64,000 bases of DNA from Sipunculus nudus (taxonomy: Eukaryota > Annelida > Sipuncula > Golfingiida > Sipunculidae): the NCBI GenBank assembly GCA_026874595.1, contig CM049306.1, positions 85,218,142-85,282,141 on the forward strand, written 5' to 3'. How positions within the stretch are numbered: position 1 is the stretch's first letter; each line of letters opens with the position of its first letter. The translations under genes were made by a program, and so were the position numbers. Under the pieces are notes generated by a model. The model was not told the DNA's origin, did no database searches, and saw nothing but the letters and a program-made list of their open reading frames with translations. Of this stretch, positions 34,621 through 48,800 are shown one piece after another.

Positions 34621-35680
34621 AATCAGTTGCTTCTTTAGAAGCGTAAGATTTCCGCTGCCTCGGGAGCGTAGATTTTTGTTATATCCATAACTTTTGGATT
34701 AGTGCATTTTTTAAATCAAATTTGATCCGAATATTGCATTTAATGCCCTAAATATAAGTATCTATGTATTATGCAGGTTTTATGATAATCTATGTTAATC
34801 AGTGATATAAATTTCACCGAATAATTCGTAATGAGATTAACTTAGCCCATGCATGTGATAGTTTTACTTTATATGAGTTCAATTTCTAATAATAGGTGAG
34901 AAATAAAAATTATGAACTGTCTTAAAGGAAACTTACTTATTAAAAAAATGAACGAAGTTACGTAACTTGTGGATAAATTTAGATACAGCATGGTCTTACG
35001 TGTATAGCAGGGGCTATACAGGATTGATTGATGCCTTTTAAAATACATATGTGTGAGGGTTACTAAATTCACATAACTAAGCCTTTTTTAGTGCAACTGC
35101 ATCAGTCAAAATATTTATAGTATTACCGAGGCGGATACAAGCAAGTTCTTAGAAAAGAGGGGCCAAAAACCTTGGCACATGTCACACAGGTGTATCGGGA
35201 GTGTTAATGGACATTAATTATCATACGTGACCTCTGCATGCAGGAGTATATTGAAGAAAAAGGCACCGGACAAAATCCATCGATGCTTTTCAGTAGCAAA
35301 TGAGTATTTATCTATTTCCTTGATTTTGTTGTCGAAATCCCTCATCCCCTGCGAATCCCCCAAATAATCTTCACCTTTTTATTCAGGTCGTTATGATGAA
35401 AGATATTCGCACCAGCAGACAAGACTTGTATTTTTCAAATTTCACGATGTTACGGTAGTACATTTTTCATGAAATTGACAAGTTTATGACTCACGCTAAA
35501 TGTTTCTAGACCACGTCATAGCTTTGGAACTTGTCACGATAAACAAAAGGTCAAAAGTCAGAAACCAATATAGCATACACCAAGTTTCGGTTGAAGTAGC
35601 CGCGTAATGGTATGACAGTTCTGCCCAGCACTGTGAAACGGGGGACGTATCATAAAGCTCTCTGGGCATGGCATGGGGTC
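34621..35680. other. No gene or repeat recognised
   Basis: AT-rich unique DNA; short frames only. Confidence 0.4.
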
Positions 35681-36070
35681 TAATATCTTAAATAAAGGGA
35701 GGTTAGCTTCCGTTATTAGTCCCTTGTTGATATGGTAACCATGTTCTCCTGAACCCTATTGGCTGACTGGGCTAATACAGCCGCCGGGGCTTTTAGACCT
35801 CTGCAATATTGATAGGTATAGCCTTGATATTTAGCCGCATCTTTCCTTGAAACTAATCTGGTCCAATTCATCTCTCCTACATCAGAAAAAGGGACGCCTG
35901 TTGGTAGCGCATCCTTTGATCAGTCAGCCTCCAAAGCTCAGAGAGAAAACCCTGTCTTTGCCATCCACTGTCTCCGTGAAAAAAGGCGAAGATTTGAGAT
36001 CTGAGCACGATACTGCCCTATGAACTTCCTTCAGGAAGGGGCCTGAGTCATATTGCCGAAAATCGCCCAC
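35681..36070. other. Unique GC-richer noncoding island
   Basis: Balanced composition, no repeat units and no long open frame, with possible factor sites such as CTTTGATCA (near 35913) and GCTGACTGGGC. The pattern suits a conserved enhancer, but this is inferred from composition only. Confidence 0.25.
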
Positions 36071-37430
36071 TACAAGTTCTGTTTACTTGGATAAAAAAAA
36101 TCTAAATCAGATTGAACTTCAGTGCTTGTATATTGATTGAAGTATCTCTAACGAGGAGGTGATGTTTTCACCAGCGTTAAATTTTTTTAAAGATTTTTGT
36201 TTGTTTGCTTAGTAAAATGTTAAGTAAATAGACTCTTTATTTACATAATTCAAGGGCTATTCTAAAAGCTATATACGATTTTCATTAACCTGAAAGTGAA
36301 ACTTTGTTTCAGTATCAGCTAGTATTGACACATTTTAAGATTCTTTAAGGGTATAATTCTTCCATGCAGATAATTTCTTATACCTCAGTTATAGTTTAAT
36401 ATAATACTTCAACAATCATACACCTTCAATTAAAGACATGCAAAACACATCTTTCCCAATGCACCAGCGCCACCTGCCTGAGACGATAGACAGCAAGTGT
36501 TCGGGTCCGTTATAGTGACAAAATATATTTTGTAATATCTCTGGTGATTAAAGTATAAATTCTGTCTCATATTTTACAACGAGGTTCCTGTCGGAGTCTC
36601 TGGTTATATTAATTTTTTTTTATAAGAAACCCACAATACCGGCATATTGGACCTTAACACTGCAAATATTGTACGCACCATGCGCATGCTCTTTGGAAAT
36701 CTCTATTAAATGACATTCGTCCCACTCCTTATGCAGTGGTATCATTTCATTCCTTCTACTAACTAGTATATAACATGTTCACTTGAAGACCAGTTAAGTT
36801 TTATTTTAAATACGAAAGGTGGCGCTGCGATAGCTCCTTCGCATAATAATGTCAAATTTCTTATGATTCACGGGGAAATAAGGAAATAACGAACTCATAG
36901 ACCAGAAACAGGCATTTTCGAGGCGTGGCTACAGTGGAGTTGGGTAGTAACGGTCGAGTACCATTACCGTCAATTATAATGGAAATTCAGAGTATTGGTT
37001 GTTCGTCATAATAATAAATTCATTAATGCAATTCGCCATTTTGTACACCGTCTCTAGAGAGATATTTTTCACAAACGATCAGAAATAAAGCTTTCCAATT
37101 TTGCACATATGTTAGAAAACATGTAATTTAAAAGGGGTAGTTTTTAATATACCAGATTCTTGTTTCAAAAAGCAGTTACAGGCCATTTCAAACCAAGTAT
37201 CTTTTGCCAATTTATAAAATAATATTAAAATTTTAGAAAAGGAAAATAAATATTAGTATGTACATTTACACACACACCATCATACACAAAGGCCTAATGC
37301 CAACCTGTGCAATGGGATATACATAAGAAATAATGTTTCAATGACAACATGCTTGACCATTATTTGAAAAGTACTTCATTACTGTTTAAGTACATGTGTG
37401 ACATGTACAGAGCAATTACGAAACATTTTG
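36071..37430. other. No gene recognised
   Basis: AT-rich unique DNA with a small GGTGGCGCTGCG fragment near 36820. Confidence 0.4.
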
Positions 37431-37439
37431 AACCCAAGT

Positions 37440-37965
37440 ACAAGCACCAATTACACAAACGTCACTCCTGAAATACTGGCATGGATGCGCACAGCATAAA
37501 AATAATTGTAGGTGGTGCCACCAGTATTGTGTATGAGAGAGCCATCGAAGATGTATGGATATGCAAAATTTCAGGCAAATACTTCAAACCACTCTTTAGC
37601 TATGTGCACAGATGCAACGAAACTATTCAAAATGTATGGTCCGACTCTCAATTTAAGGCTGACATGTCGAATCACTGATGAGAAATAAGCAGGGACATTC
37701 ATTGTACAAAAAAAAAATCATTCTAGCAGGTGACACAAGTTTTGTGTACTAGAAAGCCATCAAAGATGCATGGGCAGGTCAAAATTTCAGGCTGATACAT
37801 CAAACTTCTCAGTCACTTGCACCTCGATGACCAAGCTCATCCTTAGATGACTTATTTTTTCCATGAAATTTGGTGATGCTAGCTCCTGCCGGTTTTTTTT
37901 TAGATAGTATGGGTTAACATATAGAGGACGGGCGACGCCACACCATCGCATAAGCTATCAGCGTC
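37440..37965 (+). mobile_element. Degenerate fragment related to element family E2
   Basis: Contains ATACTGGCATGGATGCG, AGGTGGTGCCACCAGT, GTGTATGA, ATGCAAAATTTCAGGC and CAAACCACT in the same order as the units of the E2 elements at 42.2, 50.9 and 60-61 kb. A second, weaker unit starts near 37720. No element termini are recognised. Confidence 0.5.
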
Positions 37966-39289
37966 TATAAAAAATAGTATTAATAATAACAATAATGATG
38001 ATAAAACTATATGTATATAGTTATATGTATGCATTTTAAGAAACTATTGTTGTTAAGTACATATACTTATTGCTGGAGGCAAGATTTATCTCGCATTTTG
38101 TAATTGAAAATTTTGATCTCCGACAAATAATTTATTAATAAATTGCAGACCAAATAGAGGATATCCTGAGGTTTTCAAATATGTGTATATCATTCAGGCT
38201 AAAATACATTTTAATATGCATCTTTGAGCTAAATTGCACCGAAGTAGTTTGACGAATCATAGATCTTAATAGAAGTTGATCTGGGTATTAAATCATGTTA
38301 AACCTAATCTCAAGAAAGCATCATCATGCCATTCGGTTTTTCTAGATGCGATGAATTGCTTGTTTATTTTCTATTGCGCAAGTTTTGAACGATTTTGCGT
38401 TCACGTCATGTGATTCTGCGCATGCACAGCCCAATTCCGACAATTGGTGTCACCTGGTGAAGCGATGTGAAGTTACAAAATAGTTTCGTGGCATTTTTTC
38501 CCTTTCATAATAACGGCCTGCTGCATGTTTTTCATGTAAACGTTACAAATGTGTATCTCGCAATATTTTCAAATTTAAAATTAAGAGTTTTATTATTACA
38601 AATTATAGTTGATAACTTTAATTTTCATATCTGAAAATGCTTAAAATTGACAAAGAATTCGCATAGATCAAAACAGATTGATCAGTCTCACTCTGATGAC
38701 AGACATTTCTCGAAACATCAACATTATTGTCTGTTGGTAAATCAAGAAAATGTAACTTTAAAATTATGGTGTGTTATTTTTAGATTTGAAATTTAATCTC
38801 GTTTATTTATTCTTAATGAACTGTATTTTACATATCTTATTGTTACATAAAATAATATGCACTTTTTATTCATGTCTCCTTTACAACATTTGCTACAGGC
38901 TCGCGTTAGGTTTACCTGGTTCTATATCGATTTTAAATCTCATTTTATTTCGTCATGAACTCATAAAAAGTGCCAGAAGACGCGGACAATACCACTTAAG
39001 CTACGATTCCTTTCACGCTGTTTCTGTATGCGGTTGTGGTACGCGGTAGCCGTGACAAACACGACTCATTATAATTAGAATTTACAACCGCTGGTAAACT
39101 ATATGTGGAGTGCGCAAAATATGCCGTATGTGGATTTCGTTAGTATATTGACATGAGCATTAATTCTAACGCATACATGTACGCACGTAAAAAAAACCAC
39201 AGGATTTTTTTGAAGACTGATAATTGCGGAAGTGGCATATATATACGTTTTGCTCTGACATTTCACAATTAAATGCTTAATTAACATTA
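37966..39289. other. No gene recognised
   Basis: AT-rich unique DNA. CTGCGCATGCACAG at about 38416-38429 resembles an NRF-1 site and CACGTCATGTG at about 38402 a CRE-like site. No exon is associated. Confidence 0.35.
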
Positions 39290-40036
39290 AGCTGGGGACC
39301 CATGGTCCTCGATGTTCAACTGAATTTGTCTATATTGATATGTTTATGAGCTTTATCAAAATATGAGTGCTGTGATAAGTTTGAAGCTAACCAGTCTACC
39401 CAGACTGGAGTTACTAGTATATCATCCATTAAATAATTTGTGAATGGATGGTCCCTGTGACCTTGACCTATTGACCCCAAAATCAATGAAAACTTCCCCT
39501 ATTGGCAGGTGCACCACATGTGGAAGACGGAAGGTTTGCGATGAAAAGGCTTAAATGCATCCACGATCTTTTTAAAGTAGTGGGTCTTGTGACCTTGACC
39601 TTTGACCTCATGACCCCGGAATCAACAGTTCTTATTATAGTATTGGGCCATAAAAAACAATATTTCAGTCCAAACTGGTGTTATCTTCTGGTATCTAATA
39701 CATGTATGTGGATAGATGGCCCCTAGCTGTAACCTTGACCATTGACCTTGTGGCCTAAAAACTCCATGTTTCTTCCACTATTTTTAGTTGAGTTTGGCTT
39801 AAAATACATCCACAATCTTTTTAAAAGGTACTGGTCCTGTGACATTGACCTTATGACCCAAAAATCAGAGTTCTTGCGTTAGAAGGGGTAATATACAAGT
39901 CAAGTTTGAAATCCGTATGTAAATCCAAACAGGCGTTATCATCAGGAAACAAATTTGACATACATACATAAAGACGAACAGACGGACGGACGGACAGGAT
40001 GATCAATATAGGGCATCAGCTTATACAAGCGTGGCC
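39290..40036 (+). mobile_element. Non-autonomous repeat with GACCTTGACC tandem core
   Basis: Four diverged units of about 130 bp carry GT(G/A)AC(C/A)TTGACC, a second GACC box and a CCAAAAATCA- or CCGGAATCAA-like phrase (39446, 39585, 39713, 39827). The right end has ACGGACGGACGGACAGG, then GGGCATCAGC..GCGTGGCCC, a small hairpin. The left edge is placed near AAGCTGGGGACCC at about 39290 by inference. Confidence 0.5.
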
Positions 40037-40059
40037 CTAATAAACACACAAGTTTTAAG

Positions 40060-40181
40060 CACAGGCCCTTGAAATTACATGTCTAAATGATCCCTATATA
40101 ACCTTATGCTACACATAGTAAGCATAAGGCTATATAGGGGTCATTTAGACATGTTTTAAAATTGATTTCAAGGGCCTGTGG
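40060..40181. repeat. Inverted repeat (snap-back), about 50-bp arms
   Basis: CACAGGCCCTTGAAAT..ACATGTCTAAATGATCCC at 40060-40110 is repeated inverted at 40121-40181, with four or fewer substitutions and an 11-base insertion in the right arm. The loop is about 10 bases. Confidence 0.85.
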
Positions 40182-40229
40182 TTTAAGGAACAAATGAAAC
40201 TGTTGTTGCGAATCTGATAGTATCAATAC

Positions 40230-40765
40230 AATTTGGCGGTCTCATTATAAAGGGAAAATGCATCAAAAATAGAAAAAAATACAGGTGGTGCCACTTACCT
40301 TCAGGAACTTAAGAAACCAATCATAGTCAATAAACACACTCGGTTTCAGGACACTTGATGAAACCACAGCTTAGAAAATGTGGTTTCATCATGCTGTCAT
40401 TTGATGATCTCAAAAATTGAAAATAATTGTAAAAATTCGAAAAAATACAGGTGGCGCCATCAGTTTTTGGGAACTGACATAACTAGTCAGTCAAATTAAT
40501 CCATACATAAATTATCTAGATACTGGAAGTTTATATTTGATTTTTTTATTATTCTTAGGGACCCCACAGCTCGGAGGATATAGGTCGCAGTGACCTGATT
40601 TCAGGTTTCCATGGAGATTTTTACTTATCTTCCTGGATCTTCAATTACAAGTTTCTAGGTTTAGCGGTTACGATTTGTACCCTGCTAACGGATGGTAGAA
40701 CGGCCGGATTGACGATGGACAAAGCGCCATTCCTTTACCTCAGTTTACTTTCAGTCAGCTGAGCT
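40230..40765 (-). mobile_element. Element family E1, copy C, truncated
   Basis: The right end AGTCAGCTGAGCT at 40753-40765 is the family terminus. Two units follow inward with CAGGTGGTGCCAC (near 40284), CAGGTGGCGCCAT (near 40448), AGGTTTCCATGGAGATT and CGATTTGTACCCTG. The other terminus with its palindrome is absent. Confidence 0.65.
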
Positions 40766-42228
40766 AAAATATTGTAATGTACTATTTCTGAAATGTAGCC
40801 ATAAGGTAAACAAGAATAAGTCACTACCGTATGTATAAATTCAATGACATTTCCTGTATATACCATTAATCTGACGGAGGTTACTATATATTCAGTATTG
40901 TAGCATCAGGATATGTTATAAAGGTGCCTCTGATTTATTGCAAGACCATAGAAGAAAGAAGATGTTATATGGATAAGTCTCTCCCATTTAGCGAGATTCT
41001 TCTTGCAAAGGAAGATCAGGTATTGGTAATGTTCTTAGTTTGTACTTGGGCACAAATTCCCTAAAAGAATTCTAAACTGTATGGAAAATGGAATAGCTAA
41101 ATTTTGTGATATGTATACCATTACAAAAACTGAAGCAAATTTTTTATATTCTGCGTATAGTCTCGTCTGGTAAAGAAAAATTTAAAACATTCAGCCGTTC
41201 TCACAATATTTTTCTTTAGTCCGCAGAATGTTTATTTTAATATTTTTTTAAAGTGGAGATAACCGCCCCAGTTACTTAACTACATGTATGTACATTTGCA
41301 GAATTCCATTGCGGTTTTGGACAAGGTGACAGGGCAGTATCGCATGCTTTCTCTCATTTTATATCCCGGCGTTAACCAGGCCTCGTGACTACTGCACCTG
41401 CGGGCCCAGAGTGTGTAATTGTCCCCAACGCTTGGTCATAACACCGAGAAACCCCCGAAAGGGGCACTCGTTTGTGAGTGAAACATAGCCGTTGCACACG
41501 GCCTTCCCATTAAGCCTGCAGAGCGCTCACCCTGGGAGGAGGCTAACCTTGACAAAACTCACTTTCTCCAGGAAGCCGGTAATATTTCTTTTTCTTTGTG
41601 TGTGTGGCCTAAAGGCAGGTTCTTATTTTAAGCAAAGGCACCAAACGACTAATTGTTAATCTGTGATTATAATTTGCATATGACAATATTGGAAAAAGCG
41701 AATATTACAAAAAAACAGTATGAAGCACATTACAAACTGAGCATGCTTCAACAACTCACCTTAATTAATGTACAACGTCGTCAGTTTATGGGAATCCGAT
41801 TTCATGTTTGAAGAAATATTCAGATCTGTTCCCACAAGGTATATATCAATCATCTATTCAATCTAGTAAAATTTTCTGTCGTATGGTCTGTTTAAGTAAA
41901 TTAACTAGCAAAATCTATTAATTCAAATAACTGTTTTATTAAAATATGAGTTATTACTATAGCTTTCTGTAAAAGCTGTTTAGAAGGCTTAAACTGAGAA
42001 AGGTTTGAAATTATGTGTCATTCTATGTACATCGAATATTCGCCTAGTGAACAAATGGGCAACACAATTACTTTACTCAAACTGAAAAACTAAAACATAG
42101 GTGCTAAGAGGCTCTCTACTGCATGTAATTGCATACACTGCTTATCTTAAATTTAGGATGCTTTTAGAGTTTCCTTTTATACTGTAACCAAATTCGTTTT
42201 CTCCAATTTCTGCAGCTGCTTTAAAAAA
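40766..42228. other. Unique DNA with a GC-rich island at about 41320-41580
   Basis: The island contains CCCGGCG, GCGGGCCC, CCCCCGAAAGGGG and CCTGGGAGGAGG-type phrases and contrasts strongly with its AT-rich flanks. It has no open frame of note and no tRNA-like A/B box pair. It could be a conserved element or a SINE remnant. Confidence 0.3.
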
Positions 42229-42599
42229 CTAGAATACGGGTAGTCGACAAGCGGCTACGTGTATCCGCCGAAATCAGAGTGGGACGGGTAACGTGAGGCA
42301 TGGATTGAATGGCAAGGGGAAATAGAGTAAGGTGTGTTGCATATTAGCACGGATGTCTGCAGCCGAAATGTGTATGTAGGTGGCGCAAACTGCCACACAA
42401 TCCAGAAAGCCATATCCAAGTTGTATACATATGCAAAATTTTAGGCAGATAAGTCAAACCACTGGTTGTATATGAGCTATTTTATCCCACAGCAGACAAA
42501 CAGGACGCTCTGCAAAAATGGTTACAGGTGGCGCCACCAATTTTGTGTATGATAAAGGGGGGCTACCTCCATTTCCCTTGCATCCACCCAGCAACTGAT

Positions 42600-44800
42600 C
42601 ACTCAAGCTGGCAGCACTGACAATGCCAATAAAGATCAGAGCATAGCTCCCTCCCTGTTGGTTCTGCCAATGAAGACGACGACGACAGTGCTGGCCTCTT
42701 GGAGTAGTTTGTGGCGGCAGCACTGCCGACGACAGTGACAGCAAAGCTGCCTCCCTGTTGGTTCTGCCAATGACGACGACGACGGCAGTGCTGGCCTCCT
42801 GGAGTAGTTCGTGGCGGCAGCACTGCCGACGAAGACAGTGACAGCAAAGCTGCCTCCCTGTTGGTTCTGCCATTGACGACGACGATGACGCCGACAGTGC
42901 TGGCCTCTTGAAGTAGTTTGTGGCGGCAGCACTGCCGACGACGACAGTCACAGCAAAGCTGCCTCCCTCTTGGTTCTGCCAATGATGACGACGACGACAC
43001 CGACAGTGCTGGCCTCTTGAAGTAGTTTGTGGCGGCAGCACTGCCGACGACGACAGTCACAGCAAAGCTGCCTCCCTCTTGGTTCTGCCAATGACGACGA
43101 CGACGACGACGACAGTGCTGGCTTCTTGAAGTAGTTTGTGGCGGCAGCACTGCCGACGACGACAGTCACAGCAAAGCTGCCTCCCTGTTGGTTCTGCCAA
43201 TGACGACGACGACGCCGCCGACAGTGCTGGCTTCTTGAAGTAGTTTGTGGCGGCAGCACTGCCGACGACGACAGTCACAGCAAAGCTGCCTCCCTGTTGG
43301 TTCTGCCAATGACGACGCCGACGACGCCGACAGTGCTGGCCTCTAGAAGTAGTTTGTGGCGGCAGCACTGCCGACGAAGACAGTCACAGCAAAGCTGCCT
43401 CCTTGTTGGTTCTGCCAATGACGACGACGCCGACAGTGCTGGCTTCTTGAAGTAGTTTGTGGCGGCAGCACTGCCGACGACGACAGTCACAGCAAAGCTG
43501 CCTCCCTCTTGGTTCTGCCAATGACGACGACGACAGTGCTGGCCTCTTGGAGTAGTTTGTGGCGGCAGCACTGCCGACGACGACAGTCACAGCAAAGCTG
43601 CCTCCCGGTTGGTTCTGCCAATGACGACGACAGTGCTGGTCTCTTGGAGTAGTTTGTGGCGGCAGCAATGCCGACGACGACAATGACAGCAAAGCTGCCT
43701 CCCTGTTGGTTCTGCCAATGACGACGACGACAGTGCTGGCCTCTTGCAGAAGTGGCGGCAGCACTGCCGACGACGACAGCAAGACCTAAGCTTCTTCTTC
43801 CTGCAATACTGATGACAACGACGACAGAAACCCTTAACCCTGTAAGGATCGCCAGTGATGATGACAACGACAGTGCTGGCCTCTTGGAGTAGTTTGTGGC
43901 GGCAGCTGTTGGTTCTGCCAATGACGACGACGACAGTGCTGGCCTCTTGCAGAAGTGGCGGCAGCACTGCCGACGACGACAGCAAGACCTAAGCTTCTTC
44001 TTCCTGCAATACTGATGACAACGACGACAGAAAACCCTTATCCCTGTAAGGACCGCCAGTGATGATGACAACGACAGTGCTGGCCTCGACGACAGTCACA
44101 GCAAAGCTGCCTCCCTGTTGGTTCTGCAAATAACGACGACGACGACAGTGCTGGCCTCTTGTAGAAGTGGAGGCAGCACTGCCGACGACGACAGTAAGAC
44201 CTAAGCTTCTTCTTCCTGCAATACTGACGATAACGACGACAGAAACCCTTAACTTACTCCCTGTAAGGACCGCCAGTGATGATGACAACGACAGTGCTGG
44301 CCTCTTTGAGTAATTCGTGGCGGCAGCACTGCCGACGATGACAGTCACAGCAAAGCTGCCTCCCTGTTGGTTCTGCCAATGACGACGACGACAGTGCTGG
44401 CTTCTTGGAGTAGTTTGTGGCAGCAGCACTGCTGACGATGACAGTCACAGCAAAGCTGCCCCCCTGTTGGTTCTGCCAATGACGACGACGACGTGACAGT
44501 GCTGGCCTCTTGGAGTAGTTTATGGCGGCAGCACTGCCGACTACGACAGTCACGGCAAAGCTGCCTCCCTGTTGATTCTGCCAATGACGATGACAACGAC
44601 AGTGTTCGCCTCTTGGAGAAGTTTGTGGAGGCAGCACTGCCAACGATGACAGCAATACCTTAGCTTCTTCTTGCTGCAATACTGACGACGACGACGACGA
44701 CATAAAGACGTTAGCTTCCTCCCTGTAGCGCCCACCAGAGACGCCGACAAGGACAGTATTGGCCCCTTGGAGTAGTTTTTAGAGGCATCACTGCCGACGA
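42600..44800 (-). repeat. 109-bp GC-rich satellite, array 1
   Basis: About 20 head-to-tail units have starts spaced 109 bases apart where intact (for example 43041, 43150, 43259, 43368). Each has GGCGGCAGCACTGCCGACGA, AGCAAAGCTGCCTCCCT, GGTTCTGCCAATGACGACGA and a GAC run of variable length, then CAGTGCTGGCCTC. GC content is far above the surroundings. Because 109 = 3n+1 and the unit has no stop in the minus-strand frames, long overlapping frames arise in all three; they are repeat artefacts. Around 43750-44330 a composite higher-order unit with AAGACCTAAGCTTCTTCTT is interspersed. Confidence 0.92.
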
Positions 44801-45800
44801 CGACAGTTTGTGGTGGCAGCCCTGCCGACGACAATAGTCAGAGTAAAGCTCCCTCCCTGTAGCTTCTGCCAATGACTACGATGACGACAGTGCTTGTTTC
44901 TTGGATATGTTTGTGGCAGCAGCACTGCCAACGACGACAGTTTGTGGTAGCAGCCCTGACAACGACGACAATGACAGCCACAACAAAGCTCCTTCCCTGT
45001 TACTTCTGCTAATGACGACGACTACGACAGTGCTGGCCTCTTGGAGTAGTTTATGGCAGCAGCACCGCCGACGACGACAGTTTGTGGTAGCAGCAGTAAA
45101 CGACAACAGTCACAGCAAAGCTCCTTCCCTGTTGCTCCTGCCAGTGACGACGACGACGGCAGTGCTGGCCTCTTGGAGTAGTTTGTGGCAAGAACACTGC
45201 TGACGACAACAGCTTGTGGTAGCAGCACTGACGACGACAGTCACAGCAAAGCTTCTTCCCTGTGGCTTCTGCCAGTGACAAAGACAACGACAGTGCTGGC
45301 CTTTCAGAGTAGTTTGTGGGGCCAGCACTGATGAAGACAACATTTTGTGGTAGCAGTACTGATGACGACAGTCACAGCAAAGCTCCTTCCCTGTTGCTTC
45401 TGCGAATGACGACAATGACAGTGCTGGCCTCTTGGAGTAGTTTGTTGCAGTAGCACTGGCGACGACAACAATCAGAGTAAAGCTCCCTCCCTGTAGCTTC
45501 TGCCAATGATGATGACAGTGCTTGTTTTTAGGATATGTTTGTGGCAGCAGCACTAACACTGATGACAACGACAGCAAAACTGTATCTTTCTCCCTGTCGT
45601 GCCCACCAACGACGCTGCCAACAATGTTGACCACTTGGAGATGTTTATGGAGGCGTCACTGCCAACGAGGAGAGTTATGGTGGCAGCACTGACTTTGATG
45701 ACAGTCAGATCGAGTAAAGCTCCCTCCCTGCAGCTTCTGCCAATGACAATGACAACGACAGTGCTTGTTACTTTGAGATGTTTGTAATGGCAGCACTAAT
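44800..45800 (-). repeat. Diverged 109-bp-type units at the array edge
   Basis: Units with TTTGTGGTAGCAGCA, AGCAAAGCTCCTTCCCTG, CTTCTGCCAATGACGACGA and CAGTGCTTGTT are spaced about 100-130 bases apart and are increasingly diverged towards 45800. This is the usual decay pattern at the edge of a homogenising array. Confidence 0.8.
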
Positions 45801-45824
45801 AAAGACGACAATGACAGAAAGACT

Positions 45825-48800
45825 GCGACACTATTGTAGCTTATTAATTGTCGCACTGGCACATAGTCACTGTGGCAGTATTGTAGCTTATTTATTGTGG
45901 CCCACTGTCGCAGAGTTAGGATATCTACTGTGGTGTGTACTGTTGTACATTCTCACTGGGACAGTATTGTAGCTTATTAATTGTCACACAATGTCACTGC
46001 GACAGATTGTAGCTTATTAATTGTCACATATTATCACTGCGACAGTATTGTAGCTTAATAGTTGTCACACATTGTCACTGTGACAGAATTGAAGCTTTTT
46101 AATTGTCACACATTGTCACTGCGACAGTATTGTAGCTTATAAGTTGTCGCACATAGTCACTGCGTCAGTATAATAGCTTATTAATTGTCGCATATAGTCA
46201 CTGTGACAGTATAATAGCTTATTAATTGTCGCATATATTGACTGTGACAGTATTATAACTTATTGAATGATGCATATAGTCCCTGCAATAGTATTGTAGC
46301 TTATTAATTTTCTCACATTGTCACTGCGACAGTATTACAGCTTATTAATTGTCACACATTCTCACTGCGATAGTGTAGCTTATTAGTTGTCGCACATAGT
46401 CACTGCGACAGTATAATAGCTTATTAATTGTCGCATATAGTCACTGTGACAGTATTGTAGCTCATAAATTGTCGCACATGGTCACTGCCACAGTATCATA
46501 GCTTAATAATTGCGGCACATTGTCACTGAGACAGTATTGTAGCTTTTTAATTGTCGCACTTTGTCACTGCCACACTATTGTAGCTCATTAATTGTTGCAC
46601 ATTGTCACTGAAACAAAATTGTAGCTTATTAATTGTCGCACTGGCAAATAGTCACTGCGACAGAATTATAGCTTATCAAATGTCGCATATAGTCCCTGCA
46701 ACAGTATTGTACCTTATTAATTGTCTCAGATTGTCACTGCGACAGTATAATAGCTTATTAATTGTCACATATACACACTGTGACAGTATTATAGCTTATT
46801 GAATGTCGCATATAGTCCCTGCAATAGTATTGTAGCTTACTAATTGTTGCACATTGTCACTGAAACAAAATTGTAGCTTATTTATTGTCACACATTATGG
46901 CAGATGTAGGATATTCACTAGGCAATGTGTCACAAACTGTCTCACATGTCACTGTGGCAGTATTGTAGCTTATTTATTGTCGAACATTGACACTGTGACA
47001 GTATAATAGCTTTTTAATTGTCGCATATAGTAACTGCGACAGTATTGTAGCTGATTTCTTGTCCCACATTGTCACTAAGACAGTATTGTAGCTTATCATC
47101 TGTCACACAGTCACTGCGACAGTATTATAGCTTATTAATTGTCGCATGTAGTAACTGTGACAGTATTGCAGCTTTTTTATTGTTGCACATAGACACTGCA
47201 ACAGTATTATAGCTTATTATTTGTCACATATAGTCACAGTTACAGTATTATAGCTTATTGAATGTCGCATTAGTCCCTGCTACAGTATTGTAGCTTATTA
47301 ATTGTCTCACATTGTCACTGTGACAGTATTATAGCTTATTAATTGTCGCATATAGTGACTGCTACAGTATTGTGGCTTATTAATTTTCGCATAAAGTCAA
47401 TGCGACAGTATTGTAGCTTATTAATTGACGCACATTGTCACTGTGACAGTATGATAGCTTATTAATTGTTGCATTGAGTAACTGCAATAGTATTGTAGCT
47501 TAATACTTGTCACATTTAGTCACTGTGACAGTATTGTAGCTCATAAATTCTCGCACATTTATTGTCACACGTTTTGGCAGAAGTAGGATATTCACTAGGC
47601 AATATGTCACAAACTGTCTCACGTGTCACTGGACAGTATTATAGCTTATCCAATGTCACATATAGTCCCTGCAACAGTATTGTAGCTTATTAATTGTCTC
47701 AAATTGTCATTGTGACAGTATTATAGCTTATTGAATGTTGCATATAGTCCCTGCAACAGTATTGTAGCTTATTAATTCTCGCACATTAATTGTCACACAT
47801 TATGGCAGAAGTAGGATATTCACTAGGCAATGTGTCACAAACTGTCTCACATGTCACTGCGGCAGTATTGTAGCATATTTATTGTCACACATTGACTCTG
47901 CGACAGTATTATAGCTTATTAATTGTCACATATAGTCACTGTGAGAGTATTGTAGCTTATTTATTGTTGCATAAAGTCACTGCAACAGTATTGTAGCTTA
48001 TTAATTGATGCATATTGTCACTGTGACAGTGCAACAGCTTATTAATTGTTGCATATAGTAACTGTGACAGTATTGTAGCTTATTAATTGTCACATATAGT
48101 CACTGTGAGAGTATTGTAGCTTATTAATTGTTGCATAAAGTCACTGCAACAGTATTGTAGCTTATTAATTGATGCATATTGTCACTGTGACAGTGCAACA
48201 GCTTATTAATTGTTGCATATAGTAACTGTGACAGTATTGTAGCTTATTACTTGTCCCACATTGTCACTAAGACAGTATTGTAGTTTATCAGCTGTCACAC
48301 AGTCACTGCGACATTATTATAGCATATTAATTGTCGCATGTAGTCACTGTGACAGTATTGCAGCTTACTTATTGTCGCACATTGACACTGGGACAGTATT
48401 ATAGCTTATTAATTGTCACATATAGTCACTGTGACAGTTTTATAGCTTATTGAATGTCACATTGATCCCTGCTACAGTATTGTAGCTTATTAATTGTCTC
48501 ACATTGTCACTGCTACAGTATTATAGCTTATTTATTGTCACATATAGTGACTGCGACAGTATTGTGACTTATTAATTGTCGCATAAAGTCACTGCGACAG
48601 TATTGTAGCTTATTAATTGACGCACAATGTCACTGTGACAGTATATTAGCTTATTAATTGTTGCATTAAGCCACTGTGACAGTATTGTAGCTCATTAATT
48701 CTCGCACATACGACAGTATAGTAGCTTATTACTCGTCCCATAGTCACTGCGACATTATTATAGCTTATTAATTGTCACATTAAGCCACTGTGACAGTATT

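Noticed and set aside
41320-41580. GC-rich island considered as tRNA cluster or SINE
   Set aside because: No A-box/B-box pair or cloverleaf could be drawn, so it is left as unexplained unique DNA.
42454-45634. Many overlapping 80-195-codon frames beginning MLPPQTT or MSSS on the minus strand
   Set aside because: They recur every 109 bases, cycle through frames and simply translate a GC-rich satellite. There is no unique sequence or splice context.
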